Source: a virus
Reading direction: 5' to 3' (one strand)
DNA length: 46,630 nt
Virus record (IMG/VR): IMGVR_UViG_3300044627_003984
Span: 1 to 46,630 of that record
Shown: positions 1 to 7,532 of the stretch, piece by piece
How the letters are laid out: every line of letters begins with the position of its first letter
Position numbering within the stretch: position 1 is the first letter of the stretch
Notes under the pieces: generated by a model
Told to the model about the DNA's origin: nothing
The model's input: only the letters and a program-made list of their open reading frames with translations
Database searches by the model: none
Position numbers and translations under genes: made by a program

Positions 1-406
1 ACTCAGGACTTAGGTAGCAGTCACAACCGTACGTGACATACCGGCAGTTGCAGGAAAAGTAGTTGGTGGTGCAGTTGCAGGAGAACGTAAACGACGTGGT
101 CGTGCTGGTTTGCTGGGATGTGACTGCCCACCAGTTACTGCTGTCAGTCACCCAAAAGGCCACGCCCGCGCCATTGCTGACCGAGGCACTTAGCGACACA
201 GCAGTGTTGCGCGTGTCAACGACCGCCATTGGGTACAACGATGGGGCAGCGCTACTGGAAGCCGCATTTGAGACAACATCGAACTGAGCAGATCCGAGTG
301 CTCTCCAGGGATCGCCGAGCGTATTGGCATTGGAACGGTTGAAGAGGTCGGTGAAGGTCAGGAAACCGCGTCGCACCGCGTTGGCGACGGATGCAGTGGA
401 CAGCAT
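1..406 (-). CDS. Cysteine-rich virion/tail protein, 3' end beyond window
   Basis: The reading frame opens with ATG at 406, overlapping the TAA of the preceding gene (TAATG), and stays open to base 1, so at least 135 codons are visible and the C-terminus is missing. The first ~100 residues look like a beta-rich appendage domain (FTDLFNRSNANTLGDPW, then WVTDSSNWWAVTSQQ), similar in style to laminin/jelly-roll-like phage minor tail domains. Then comes a cysteine-rich stretch with the repeated pattern SCNC-x4-YFSCNC followed by GCDCY, which suggests a disulfide- or metal-stabilised repeat. It lies at the distal end of the tail gene cluster, which fits an adhesin or tail-tip protein. Function is inferred from position and composition only. 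Confidence 0.7.
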   Translation of the reverse strand, partial: MLSTASVANAVRRGFLTFTDLFNRSNANTLGDPWRALGSAQFDVVSNAASSSAAPSLYPMAVVDTRNTAVSLSASVSNGAGVAFWVTDSSNWWAVTSQQTSTTTSFTFSCNCTTNYFSCNCRYVTYGCDCYLSPE

Positions 407-1056
407 TAGATTTCCGTCGTGTCCCCGAAGAGGACCCACTCGTCGGTTGACACTTTGATGAGTCCTGCCACGGCATACTGAGCCCTTGTCTTTGCACCTG
501 ACGGTGCCCGCAGGATCACGCCACTTGCGCCAGCCACAGTGACCTGACCCGCGCCTGTCTGCACGATGTCCACTCGCGTACCCACCGGAAGACTCAGTGA
601 AGCGTTGGTGGGGAGGGTGATCGTGATCGCCGCTGCCGCCGCGCAGAGGACTGTTGTACCCGTCAACTCAGCGGCAAGCGTGAACGACGCTGTGCGGCTG
701 GTAGTTGAGTTGGCTGGGTAGCGCCCACTGAATGACGCCGCAGTTACTGCGGCCGAGAAGGTGGCGCTGGTTCCTTCCAGCGCTCCCGTGAGAGTTCCTC
801 CGGAGGTGTTGAACTTGGAGACGGCATGACTGGCAAGACCAGCCTCAATGTTGGTGAGCCGCGCAGTCAAGGTTAGGTGTGACGTCGGCTGGCCAAACGC
901 CCCACTCCAGGTAGACACAAGGAGACCGGTGCCCAGAGCCCGCTCGACGGCGGTGACTTCGTCCTGGAGAAGGTTGACGTGGTCTGCGAGTACGGTGTCC
1001 ACAAGGTCCGTCTTGGACGCGTAGACACGTACGGAGTTGGGGAACAGCGCTGGCAT
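406..1056 (-). CDS. Tail appendage protein with a fibre-tip-like C-terminal domain
   Basis: 216 residues. The N-terminus (FPNSVRVYASKTDLVDTVLA, then DHVNLLQDEVTAVERALGTG) is a helical segment of the kind seen at the start of many phage minor tail proteins. The middle has short beta repeats (NTSGGTLTGALEG). The last ~70 residues (VGTRVDIVQTGAGQVTVAG ... TDEWVLFGD) resemble the C-terminal end of the long fibre protein at 21334-25011 (VGTQIHLLRVGAGGVNIAA ... NVWVLTGD), so the two proteins seem to share a trimeric tip module. It overlaps the next gene by 1 base (TAATG). Probably a short tail fibre or appendage; receptor unknown. Confidence 0.75.
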   Translation of the reverse strand: MPALFPNSVRVYASKTDLVDTVLADHVNLLQDEVTAVERALGTGLLVSTWSGAFGQPTSHLTLTARLTNIEAGLASHAVSKFNTSGGTLTGALEGTSATFSAAVTAASFSGRYPANSTTSRTASFTLAAELTGTTVLCAAAAAITITLPTNASLSLPVGTRVDIVQTGAGQVTVAGASGVILRAPSGAKTRAQYAVAGLIKVSTDEWVLFGDTTEI

Positions 1057-1085
1057 GAAGACCTCCTCGACCTATTGTCTGGGGC

Positions 1086-1319
1086 TCAGGAGTCCGCGTC
1101 AGCCGTAAAGGCGCCCTCCTGGAAAATCCACCCAGCGGCCAATTCAGGGGACTCGTCGGTGATCTCCACAATGCTGCTGGCTACAAGGATCGACCCGAAG
1201 TCTTCGGATACCCATGCGGTGTCGGCTACCCGATCACCTATGACAAAGGCGAACCGGCGCGATAACAGTGGCACAGGTGCCGCTCGCGCCTGCTTGCGAC
1301 GCTTCCTAAACAGCCTCAT
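1086..1319 (-). CDS. Small protein of unknown function in tail cluster
   Basis: 77 residues, not recognised. It begins with a very basic segment (MRLFRKRRKQARAAP) followed by a compact, acidic C-terminal half (DFGSILVASSIVEITDESPE). It overlaps the preceding zinc-ribbon gene by 14 bases and lies in an uninterrupted run of small tail genes, which supports it being real. No signal peptide or membrane segment is evident. Confidence 0.6.
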   Translation of the reverse strand: MRLFRKRRKQARAAPVPLLSRRFAFVIGDRVADTAWVSEDFGSILVASSIVEITDESPELAAGWIFQEGAFTADADS

Positions 1320-1530
1320 CGGTTCCCCACTTACCTATGGGGCATGCGGCGTTCGGCAAAGTCGTCTTGGCTGGCATGAAGCACCCACACTTCTTGCAGG
1401 TTTTGATTTGATGCTGGAAGTGTGGGCAGGACAGGCACTGAGCCATACGTCCATCTTTGACTTCTCGGGAGACCTTACCAACGTGTGGGTTCAGAAGATC
1501 CCAAGGCCTAGCGGGCTTGAGGGGTTCCAT
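1306..1530 (-). CDS. Small zinc-binding tail-cluster protein
   Basis: 74 residues with six cysteines and a histidine in the order CLSCPHF...TCKKCGCFMPAKTTL...CPIGKW. This arrangement (CxxC, then CxxCGC and a final CP-x-GKW) is a familiar zinc-ribbon-like miniprotein encoded among the structural genes of many large myoviruses. The zinc role is inferred from the cysteine spacing. The start is taken as the first ATG. It overlaps the next gene by 14 bases. Exact function is unknown; a structural or assembly role is likely from context. Confidence 0.75.
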   Translation of the reverse strand: MEPLKPARPWDLLNPHVGKVSREVKDGRMAQCLSCPHFQHQIKTCKKCGCFMPAKTTLPNAACPIGKWGTDEAV

Positions 1531-1554
1531 TTGCTGTCGCCATCTTTTGAGGGT

Positions 1555-1794
1555 CTACTCCGCCGCGGGAGGTGTGAATCCGTCTCCGTCGTAGGTGCTG
1601 CCCTTGGGAATAATCACGGTGTTGGAGATCTGGACGAACGTCGGATTGCTGGCGAACACGGCGGCAGTGCCTGCGTCCACATTGAATCGTTGTACAGCGA
1701 CACCCTCCACCACGGCCATGAATGCGTAGGGAGGAACATTTTCGGTGGTCTGGGTGGTGTCGAGATCGGGGATCTCGGGCATGTCAGCGGACAC
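1555..1794 (-). CDS. Small conserved phage structural-cluster protein
   Basis: 79 residues. The central part (PPYAFMAVVEGVAVQRFNVD, then AAVFASNPTFVQI) matches a recurring type of small protein in T4-like and actinophage tail regions, in which a VVxGVVVQ-type strand is followed by an AAxxxSNPTF motif. No known catalytic motif. It sits directly downstream of the baseplate spike gene, so a virion role is plausible, but this is inference. Confidence 0.65.
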   Translation of the reverse strand: MSADMPEIPDLDTTQTTENVPPYAFMAVVEGVAVQRFNVDAGTAAVFASNPTFVQISNTVIIPKGSTYDGDGFTPPAAE

Positions 1795-1870
1795 GCGTCC
1801 TCCTTGTGGCCGATAGAAGTGCTGTCACGATCGTCTCAAGTTCGGGGTTCGTAGTCAGCGCAAACGGTGT

Positions 1871-2239
1871 CTAGTGGGAGTGGCCGACGTTCGCCTTTCC
1901 GGACTGCAGCGCCGCGACCGCTACCTGAAGGGCCTGGATGGCCGCTTCGGCAGACTTGAGCCGGAAGAGGAGGTCTTTGGGGGATCCGAGGTCTGTGTTG
2001 CCTTCTCGGTACGTGCCTGTAGTCGATATCTTGCCCAGCCATACAGGGAAGTCCGTATCTCCGGACTCATATGTGATCCAGACCTGCTCCCCGGGCTTCG
2101 GGAGCACCAGATAGCCGCACGGAACGACCGGCCAGCACCAACCGGTTACGGCCTTCCCGGTCTTGGTGGGAATTCTTACCCGGAGCCGTCCCAACTTGTC
2201 TGGGTCGCGGTTGTCGTGGACGATGGCCCGCTCCAGCAT
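1871..2239 (-). CDS. Baseplate spike / OB-fold protein (gpV or gp5 N-terminal type)
   Basis: 122 residues. The N-terminal two thirds form an OB-fold typical of gp5/gpV/VgrG spikes: DPDKLGRLRVRIPT, then W-PVVPCGY and PKPGEQVWITYESGD-x-PVWLG. The C-terminal third is a short heptad-like helix (LFRLKSAEAAIQALQVAVAA) ending in VGHSH. The HxH at the very C-terminus recalls the iron-binding HxH at the tip of P2-type spikes, though here it follows a helix rather than a beta-helix. It overlaps the baseplate J gene by 1 base. It should sit at the centre of the baseplate and touch the cell envelope first. Confidence 0.85.
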   Translation of the reverse strand: MLERAIVHDNRDPDKLGRLRVRIPTKTGKAVTGWCWPVVPCGYLVLPKPGEQVWITYESGDTDFPVWLGKISTTGTYREGNTDLGSPKDLLFRLKSAEAAIQALQVAVAALQSGKANVGHSH

Positions 2240-3798
2240 TACGAGACGCCGCCCGTCAGGTTGATCACCAGGTTGCTGTCCGAGACCACCAAGATCTCGT
2301 CCTCCGCGGCCACTACGACGCTGACCTCTCCCGTGGCGGCTTGGATGGTGGTCAGCCTGGTCACCTGGACATCCGAGGCAACCGAACCCAGGGAGGAGAT
2401 CAGGCTGACCAGGTCCGAGGGGTAGACGCTGGCACCGAACGGGACCCGGTCGTAGGCCATTCGGGACAGGATTGTCTGCCGGATGAGGATATTAGCGTCC
2501 GACCGTCGAACGCTGTCCTCGACGACGACATCAAGGCTGATGTATGTGTCGACGTACACGGGAGGTACGACGGAGATCTGCGCACCCGCCAGCGATACCG
2601 ACTCCAGTGCAGACTGCACAGAAGTCTGTAGGTACGTCAGTTCAGTGGTAGCGGTCCAGTCCGTGCCTTCGAGCACGTACCCCGGCCTCAGTTCAATGTT
2701 GCCAAGTCCTCGGTAGGGTGCCACCGCCACCACAACAGTTGCCGGGGTCACCGACATCGCACTGGCCTTACCGCACCCGGGAACCAGAAGTGCCGAGTTC
2801 TGGTAGTCCTCCAAGGTAACGGCGCGCGCCGTGGCTCGGTATGTGAGTGCTGCGTTGTTGCGGATCTGCTCGGTGGACTCTTGATCCGTGCCACCGTAGG
2901 CCGCTGTGTCGTTGAATACCGTCAGGCTTCCTGCCAGGACAGCGACCTCACTATCGAGCAGACCCGGAATGGCGTCGATTCTGTTGATCTTTCCTGATCG
3001 GATGTTCCCGAGTGTCCCGTCCGTACGCCGGTACCGCGCAGATAGAGAGTGCCCGAAGGCCGGGATGAGCCCACTGACGCCATCTCCAAGGCGGATCTGA
3101 ACGGTACCGTCACCGACAGCCACCGGCTGAAAGACGCGCGCCTGCGGGCCGTGAAGTGCGAACTGATCGGTGCGGACCCACGGTATGTAATTGACGAGGT
3201 CATAGACGTAGACCTCTAGGGACTCCAGAACCAGGCGGTCGTCCTCAATGATGAATACCTGGCTGGGGGTACCGTCGGAGGTTCCCAGGTGAAGGCCAAA
3301 TCCGAATGTGCCGTCGTCGATGACTCCCTGAGTCGCCGTGACCGCAGCAATTTCCCCGGAGAGCACCTCGACGTCGTCATCGGTTTCGAATGCGACTGTG
3401 ATCAGGTTGTCACCGTCAAGGATGTCCCCACTAACGACAGTTCTCGCCGGAAGTTCGATGTCGACGTCCGACTCATTGGAGAACGTCACGGTCACCGAAC
3501 TGGACGTATACCCATCAGGAACGTAACCGAGGTCGCGCGCGAGGGCCACCACGCTGTCTCGACGCGTGGCGGTCGACAGCGTCGACTCGTTGGCCGCCCG
3601 GTCGATGTAATACGACAGAAGATCACCGAGGTACGCAAACTGCTCGACGAGTGCGACTCCAAAGTCAGCGGGGTCGTCGGCCGCCCAGTCAGGTATCTGC
3701 TGTTGCAGGCGCGCGATCAGATCGGTCCGGATGGACTCGTAGTCCCTGGATGTGTAGTCCACCTGAGGAGGGATAGATTCGGGGTAAGACGCGCTCAC
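2239..3798 (-). CDS. Baseplate J-like protein (T4 gp6 family)
   Basis: 519 residues. The N-terminus PPQVDYTSRDYESIRTDLIA and the block DFGVALVEQFAYLGDLLSYY followed by IDRAANESTLSTATRRDSV are hallmarks of the baseplate J/gp6 family, whose members dimerise to form the inner wedge ring of contractile baseplates. The middle part (TAYGGTDQESTEQIRNNA, then AVTLEDYQNSALLVPG) matches the conserved family core and the C-terminal region is beta-rich. It overlaps the gp25-like gene by 4 bases, the conserved gp25-gp6 order of contractile systems. Confidence 0.93.
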   Translation of the reverse strand: MSASYPESIPPQVDYTSRDYESIRTDLIARLQQQIPDWAADDPADFGVALVEQFAYLGDLLSYYIDRAANESTLSTATRRDSVVALARDLGYVPDGYTSSSVTVTFSNESDVDIELPARTVVSGDILDGDNLITVAFETDDDVEVLSGEIAAVTATQGVIDDGTFGFGLHLGTSDGTPSQVFIIEDDRLVLESLEVYVYDLVNYIPWVRTDQFALHGPQARVFQPVAVGDGTVQIRLGDGVSGLIPAFGHSLSARYRRTDGTLGNIRSGKINRIDAIPGLLDSEVAVLAGSLTVFNDTAAYGGTDQESTEQIRNNAALTYRATARAVTLEDYQNSALLVPGCGKASAMSVTPATVVVAVAPYRGLGNIELRPGYVLEGTDWTATTELTYLQTSVQSALESVSLAGAQISVVPPVYVDTYISLDVVVEDSVRRSDANILIRQTILSRMAYDRVPFGASVYPSDLVSLISSLGSVASDVQVTRLTTIQAATGEVSVVVAAEDEILVVSDSNLVINLTGGVS

Positions 3799-4178
3799 AG
3801 GTCCTCCCCGGGGATCTCCAGCACCAGAGTCTGCGGTGCACGGGCAGTCGAAACTCGCGTGTCGCGGTACGTGATCTCGATCTCGACGGTCCCGGACTCG
3901 GGGTCTTCCGTGAGAACGTCGAGCGCCTCGAAGGCTAGGCCGGGTAGTTCTTGGGCGAACGCGTTCACGGTGGCCGTCTCGATGTCATCGATCGCCTCGT
4001 CGTAGGCATCGAAGAGCGTGGCCGCGATCGTTGTCCCGAAGGTCGGCCGCATTAAGCGCTCACCGAGCGATGTCAGAAGCACTGATCGTACGCGATTCTG
4101 GTTGATCCGGTCGAGGTCTGTGGTAGACGCCACTCGACCGTATCCGTCTATACGGAACGGGAGGCTAATCGCGCGCAT
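3795..4178 (-). CDS. Baseplate wedge protein, gp25/W-like
   Basis: 127 residues. The sequence contains the family signature LLTSLGERLMRPTFGTTIAA, corresponding to the lysozyme-like-fold gp25 protein that links sheath and baseplate wedge in T4, P2 and type VI secretion systems. The C-terminal half predicts an alternating beta sheet (SGTVEIEITYRD). It is followed immediately by the baseplate J gene (4-base overlap), the usual pairing. Not a lysozyme despite the fold name; the role is structural and expected to help trigger sheath contraction. Confidence 0.92.
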   Translation of the reverse strand: MRAISLPFRIDGYGRVASTTDLDRINQNRVRSVLLTSLGERLMRPTFGTTIAATLFDAYDEAIDDIETATVNAFAQELPGLAFEALDVLTEDPESGTVEIEITYRDTRVSTARAPQTLVLEIPGEDL

Positions 4179-4214
4179 GGGGTCATTCTCCTGTGCTCGG
4201 GGGAGTGGGGAGGG

Positions 4215-5465
4215 TCATACTGCGACCCACCTGAAGGCATTGACGAGGTCGGAAGTCTTCCCCTCCACGGGGATCGTTTGATTGCGCTTCAACTGCGCGG
4301 ATCGCTCGCGCCCAAGCCTGGACCGGCCGCCTCTGTCTGTGGGCAGAGGGATCGTCCGTAGGTCCTGAGGCCTTCCTTCCGAAGAATCTGAGAGGCTGTC
4401 CGTGGCGACGACACAGGTGCACGTATAGGTCGACGCTTCCCCAACGGGGAATTCGTGAACGACCGACTTGGTGACCCACCAACCTGAAGTCATGGTGTTC
4501 TGGAGGTCCAGGTAGACGGGGGCGTACGGCTTCAGTAATGGAGTTCCGGCGCACACCAGATTCGCGTCTAGGGCCAGGAGTCCGTTCTCGGCCACTCCCT
4601 GGGCCAACTTCTTGGCCTCCATTCGAGTGTGGGCTACCTTTCCTTTGACCGTCCGCACGTTTCGCGATGTCACCTTGCGCCGCCTCTTGGTCGCTGACCC
4701 GGGCTTGGCGGACTCCACGGATTCGGCAGCCCCAACCGGGCTCAGCGAGTAGGCGGTGGCGGGATCCCCTGTGTAGAGACCGTTCTCGTTAGCGAGTCCG
4801 GCGGCCATCGTGAACGAGTCGACGCCCACGGTGTGCTTGAGGGCCCTGGCGTCTAGCCCCCCAAGACTCATCGCCGTGGCCACGGGTGCCGCGTTGTAGC
4901 CAGCCTCAACCAGGGTCGATATTGGGGCGCAATAGAGGTTGACACCGTCTACCCAAAGTCCGTACCCGAGGGGACCAGTCAACTTTAGGAGGAATTCCCA
5001 GTACGACTCACCGTTCATGGTGGTGGTTGGTCTGCGAAATGAACCTGGCTCCACAATTGGGTTCAGTCTGAACTGCTTAGCGACGTCGACCACGATGTCC
5101 GACACTGACTTGTTGATCCAGGTCCTCTGGGCCGTCAGCCGGAGCGCTTTGGACGCCCCTGCGACGATGAGGTCGAAGTCGTAGTAGGAGTCCCGCTTCA
5201 TGTGCGGCCGCACGTAGGAGACGTACCCGAAGAACTTACCGCGGGGACTGAACTGTGAGGACCATTCGATCTCCACCGGAGTCCCCGGGGCCAGTGTGGA
5301 CTTCCAGTTGACTAGACGGGAGCGAAATCGGACAGTCGCCAGGTCGTGCATTCGGGCAGACTGCTCAATACGAAGACCCCTTGCCGTGAGCGCACCGCTA
5401 TCGAAGGCCGCTTCCGGCAGAGTCACCCGAAACCGACCACGTTCGGTCAGGCCGCGTGTCTTCAC
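4215..5465 (-). CDS. Baseplate hub protein (gp27/gpD-like)
   Basis: 416 residues with the GTG start at 5465, which overlaps the TGA of the LysM-like gene (GTGA). A longer in-frame ORF back to 5540 would lie inside that gene and is unlikely. The sequence shows the hub pattern of paired beta domains (PGTPVEIEWSS-x-GKFFGYVSYVRP), a helical insertion (ISDIVVDVAKQF-type: SVSDIVVDVAKQFRLNP), and WEFLLKLTGPLGYGLWVDGV typical of gp27/gpD/VgrG hub cores. A basic region (SATKRRRKVTSRNVRT) lies near residue 260-275. It should form the trimeric hub that holds the spike (1871-2239). Confidence 0.82.
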   Translation of the reverse strand: MKTRGLTERGRFRVTLPEAAFDSGALTARGLRIEQSARMHDLATVRFRSRLVNWKSTLAPGTPVEIEWSSQFSPRGKFFGYVSYVRPHMKRDSYYDFDLIVAGASKALRLTAQRTWINKSVSDIVVDVAKQFRLNPIVEPGSFRRPTTTMNGESYWEFLLKLTGPLGYGLWVDGVNLYCAPISTLVEAGYNAAPVATAMSLGGLDARALKHTVGVDSFTMAAGLANENGLYTGDPATAYSLSPVGAAESVESAKPGSATKRRRKVTSRNVRTVKGKVAHTRMEAKKLAQGVAENGLLALDANLVCAGTPLLKPYAPVYLDLQNTMTSGWWVTKSVVHEFPVGEASTYTCTCVVATDSLSDSSEGRPQDLRTIPLPTDRGGRSRLGRERSAQLKRNQTIPVEGKTSDLVNAFRWVAV

Positions 5466-5740
5466 GGTAGATCCAGCCTGATACCGGGACGAAGGTCCAG
5501 TGGGTTGAGCACACTCCCATTGGTATCGAGCACGCGCCACCAGTTGCTCGGATCTCCGTACTCGCGCGCACCTAGGAGATCCAGCCTGTCACCAGCCCTC
5601 CAGTTGTAGCGTCGAGTGGGGATGTCCTGGTCGCTGAGGGCGTCCACCGGGCGCATTACTGAAAGCGTGCTGTTGGATCTACGCCTCGTCACGACGGGAA
5701 AAACCTCAGCGTCCTCGTATCGGCTGCCGACTACGATCAT
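5462..5740 (-). CDS. LysM-like baseplate/tail protein (gp53/gpX-like)
   Basis: 92 residues. The C-terminal half (TRRYNWRAGDRLDLLGAREY, then GDPSNWWRVLDTNGSVLNP and IRLDLP) matches the short LysM-like repeat of tail protein X and gp53-type wedge proteins: a Y-x-W-x-GDRLDxLA-like strand, a D-P-xx-WW turn and a final beta strand. In contractile injection systems this domain binds the tube initiator or peptidoglycan-facing baseplate. It lies between the tube-initiator candidate (5745-7277) and the hub, as expected. Confidence 0.8.
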   Translation of the reverse strand: MIVVGSRYEDAEVFPVVTRRRSNSTLSVMRPVDALSDQDIPTRRYNWRAGDRLDLLGAREYGDPSNWWRVLDTNGSVLNPLDLRPGIRLDLP

Positions 5741-5744
5741 AAGT

Positions 5745-7277
5745 TCACCCGTTTCCTGATTGTGAGTACTGAACCGAGTCCGGCATGCGCGTGAAGGTAA
5801 TGCTGACGGTCGTGAACATCGGGACCATGTCCTGCGTGAACGCGTTGTGCGTGTATTGCAGACCTGTCAGTCGACCGGTGTACCGCATGCCGCCGCCAAG
5901 GCTCAACATCATTGGGAGTCCGACAACCACTCCTAGGTCGGCTGTGGCCCCGCGCAGTTGGGTTACCCAGGGCCGACCAAGAGCAGTTCTGAACAGGAAC
6001 TCCAAGTCATAGCCCGTACCTCGCTTAAGAATTCCCTGCAGATCTTCCTGCGGTAGTTCCCGACCCGCGTAGAGGCTTCTCCACGATTTGACCGTATTGC
6101 TCCCGGTCTTCTTCAGCAGAGACATGTCCTCGATTCGGTTGAGGTACAGGTTGAAACTGACAGACGCGCCTTCCGCGGCCACTGGGTACGCTTTATCCTT
6201 ACCGGATAGCAGTAGTGCCGGGTCGAGCCCCTCGACAGGCATAGTTCCGAAACCAATTTCCGACGGGTTGTAGTGGAATCTGAATCCGTACTCAATTTTG
6301 GGGTCAAGTACTGAGGCGTCGGCATCCCAGGAGTCTGTCTTCTTGGGCTTGCCCTTTTTGTCGTACTGGGTCGTTACGGAACCGGTCCCTCCGGTGATCT
6401 TCCACTCGTTCTCGTTGATGATGTACTGACGGATGAGTCCTTTACGCATACGTCGCTGCCAGATGGTCCCGCTACCTAGAATGTCATTGCGACTAGTGGG
6501 TTCCGTGGGATCAAAGGCCCCATCCACGCTCACTCCAACGTACGCACCGGTTGCCGTGCTGATGAGTGGCGGGTTGGTGCGCAACTTGCGCTTCTTTGGC
6601 GGGCTGAATCCAACGTCCTTGTCTTCCTCTGTGGTCTCGTCATCCGTGGTCGACGTACCGTCTGGAGTCGTCTGGGCACCGCCTCCTGTGGAGGGGTTGT
6701 TGTCGTACCCAAACGGGTTGGTGGTGGGGAACGGGGTAGCCCCGCCAGGGCCTCTCCCAGGAGTTCCACTACCCGTGCCTCCACCAACACCCGTCCAGCC
6801 GAAGTCCTGAGGGGACACACCCCCGTTGGGTGACGTTCCTACGGGGTATCCGCTCCCTCTGATAGGCAAAGCGCGGGGGAGGCTGACGCCCAATGCCGGG
6901 ATTTTAGTTCCTGCCGGTATTGACTGAGTAGGCGTTGGTGGGCCAGCGGGCGTCGGGATTTCTCTGGCATCGCCAACGGCCCCCCAACCGTTAGTTCCCG
7001 GCGGGGCCATCGGGCCGGGGCTACTCCACCGGACTTCCCGGTAAAAGTACCTGAACTCGTACTGCCATCCACCCGCAGCATCTTTGAGGTAGACGTCATA
7101 GAAGATCTCGTACCAGATGCCCCAGGAGGGAATTGTACCCGTTTGTGGCAGCGTCACCTGCAAACGAAGCCCTGGTGCCACCTTTCCTGTCGGTCCGCTG
7201 GAGGCAAATCCAATACGAACACCTGTGGCTACGCGTCCTGATCCACCCGCGTCGCCCGTCTTGGGGTAACTGCTCAC
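5745..7277 (-). CDS. Baseplate tube-initiator-like protein with Gly/Pro-rich linker
   Basis: 510 residues in three parts: an N-terminal beta domain of ~110 residues, a disordered Gly/Pro/Thr-rich linker (about residues 110-235) ending in a basic patch (PPKKRKLR), and a C-terminal domain. The latter contains FHYNPSEIGFG near residue 335, the NP signature of contractile-injection tube-initiator proteins (Afp7/PVC7, gp48/gp54 functional class), followed by SFNLYLNRIEDM and a final TVSITFTRMPDS strand. It precedes the LysM-like gene, so here the tube-initiator and LysM parts, fused in Afp7, are separate genes. The long linker is unusual for the family. Confidence 0.75.
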   Translation of the reverse strand: MSSYPKTGDAGGSGRVATGVRIGFASSGPTGKVAPGLRLQVTLPQTGTIPSWGIWYEIFYDVYLKDAAGGWQYEFRYFYREVRWSSPGPMAPPGTNGWGAVGDAREIPTPAGPPTPTQSIPAGTKIPALGVSLPRALPIRGSGYPVGTSPNGGVSPQDFGWTGVGGGTGSGTPGRGPGGATPFPTTNPFGYDNNPSTGGGAQTTPDGTSTTDDETTEEDKDVGFSPPKKRKLRTNPPLISTATGAYVGVSVDGAFDPTEPTSRNDILGSGTIWQRRMRKGLIRQYIINENEWKITGGTGSVTTQYDKKGKPKKTDSWDADASVLDPKIEYGFRFHYNPSEIGFGTMPVEGLDPALLLSGKDKAYPVAAEGASVSFNLYLNRIEDMSLLKKTGSNTVKSWRSLYAGRELPQEDLQGILKRGTGYDLEFLFRTALGRPWVTQLRGATADLGVVVGLPMMLSLGGGMRYTGRLTGLQYTHNAFTQDMVPMFTTVSITFTRMPDSVQYSQSGNG

Positions 7278-7329
7278 GTCATCCCCCGTCGGCGTGGTCG
7301 ACTATTGACTCTAAAACTTGTCATATCGA

Positions 7330-7530
7330 CTAAGACCCCCTTGCGTTGGTCAAGTCTCCGGGGAACTCGTACAGGTAGTCGCTGGCGACATCGGTTCCAA
7401 GTTTGGCCGCGGAAGACGCGTCGGCGTTTGCGGCGGCGCGCCAGTACTCTGTGGACTCCTGGCGGTAGTGCACAACAGACGACGGACGCAACGGCCGCAG
7501 AAAAGACTTGTCGATCTCTGACGTGATCAC
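7330..7530 (-). CDS. Small protein between tape measure and baseplate genes
   Basis: 66 residues with a GTG start at 7530, two bases after the tape-measure stop. The sequence (SEIDKSFLRPLRPSSVVHYR, then STEYWRAAANADASSAAKLG and DYLYEFPGD) is mostly helical and has no recognised motif. Its fixed place between tape measure and tube initiator suggests a baseplate assembly role. The 50 bases that follow, up to the next gene, hold nothing recognisable. Confidence 0.6.
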   Translation of the reverse strand: MITSEIDKSFLRPLRPSSVVHYRQESTEYWRAAANADASSAAKLGTDVASDYLYEFPGDLTNARGS

Positions 7531-7532
7531 TG

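Noticed and set aside
979-1854. Long plus-strand ORF of 291 codons over the small tail genes
   Set aside because: It lies opposite several minus-strand genes with zinc motifs and overlap junctions, and has no recognisable domain; typical antisense shadow of GC-rich coding sequence.
4183-4554. Minus-strand 123-codon frame overlapping the hub gene
   Set aside because: Almost wholly inside the hub gene in another frame, with low-complexity Arg/Pro content.
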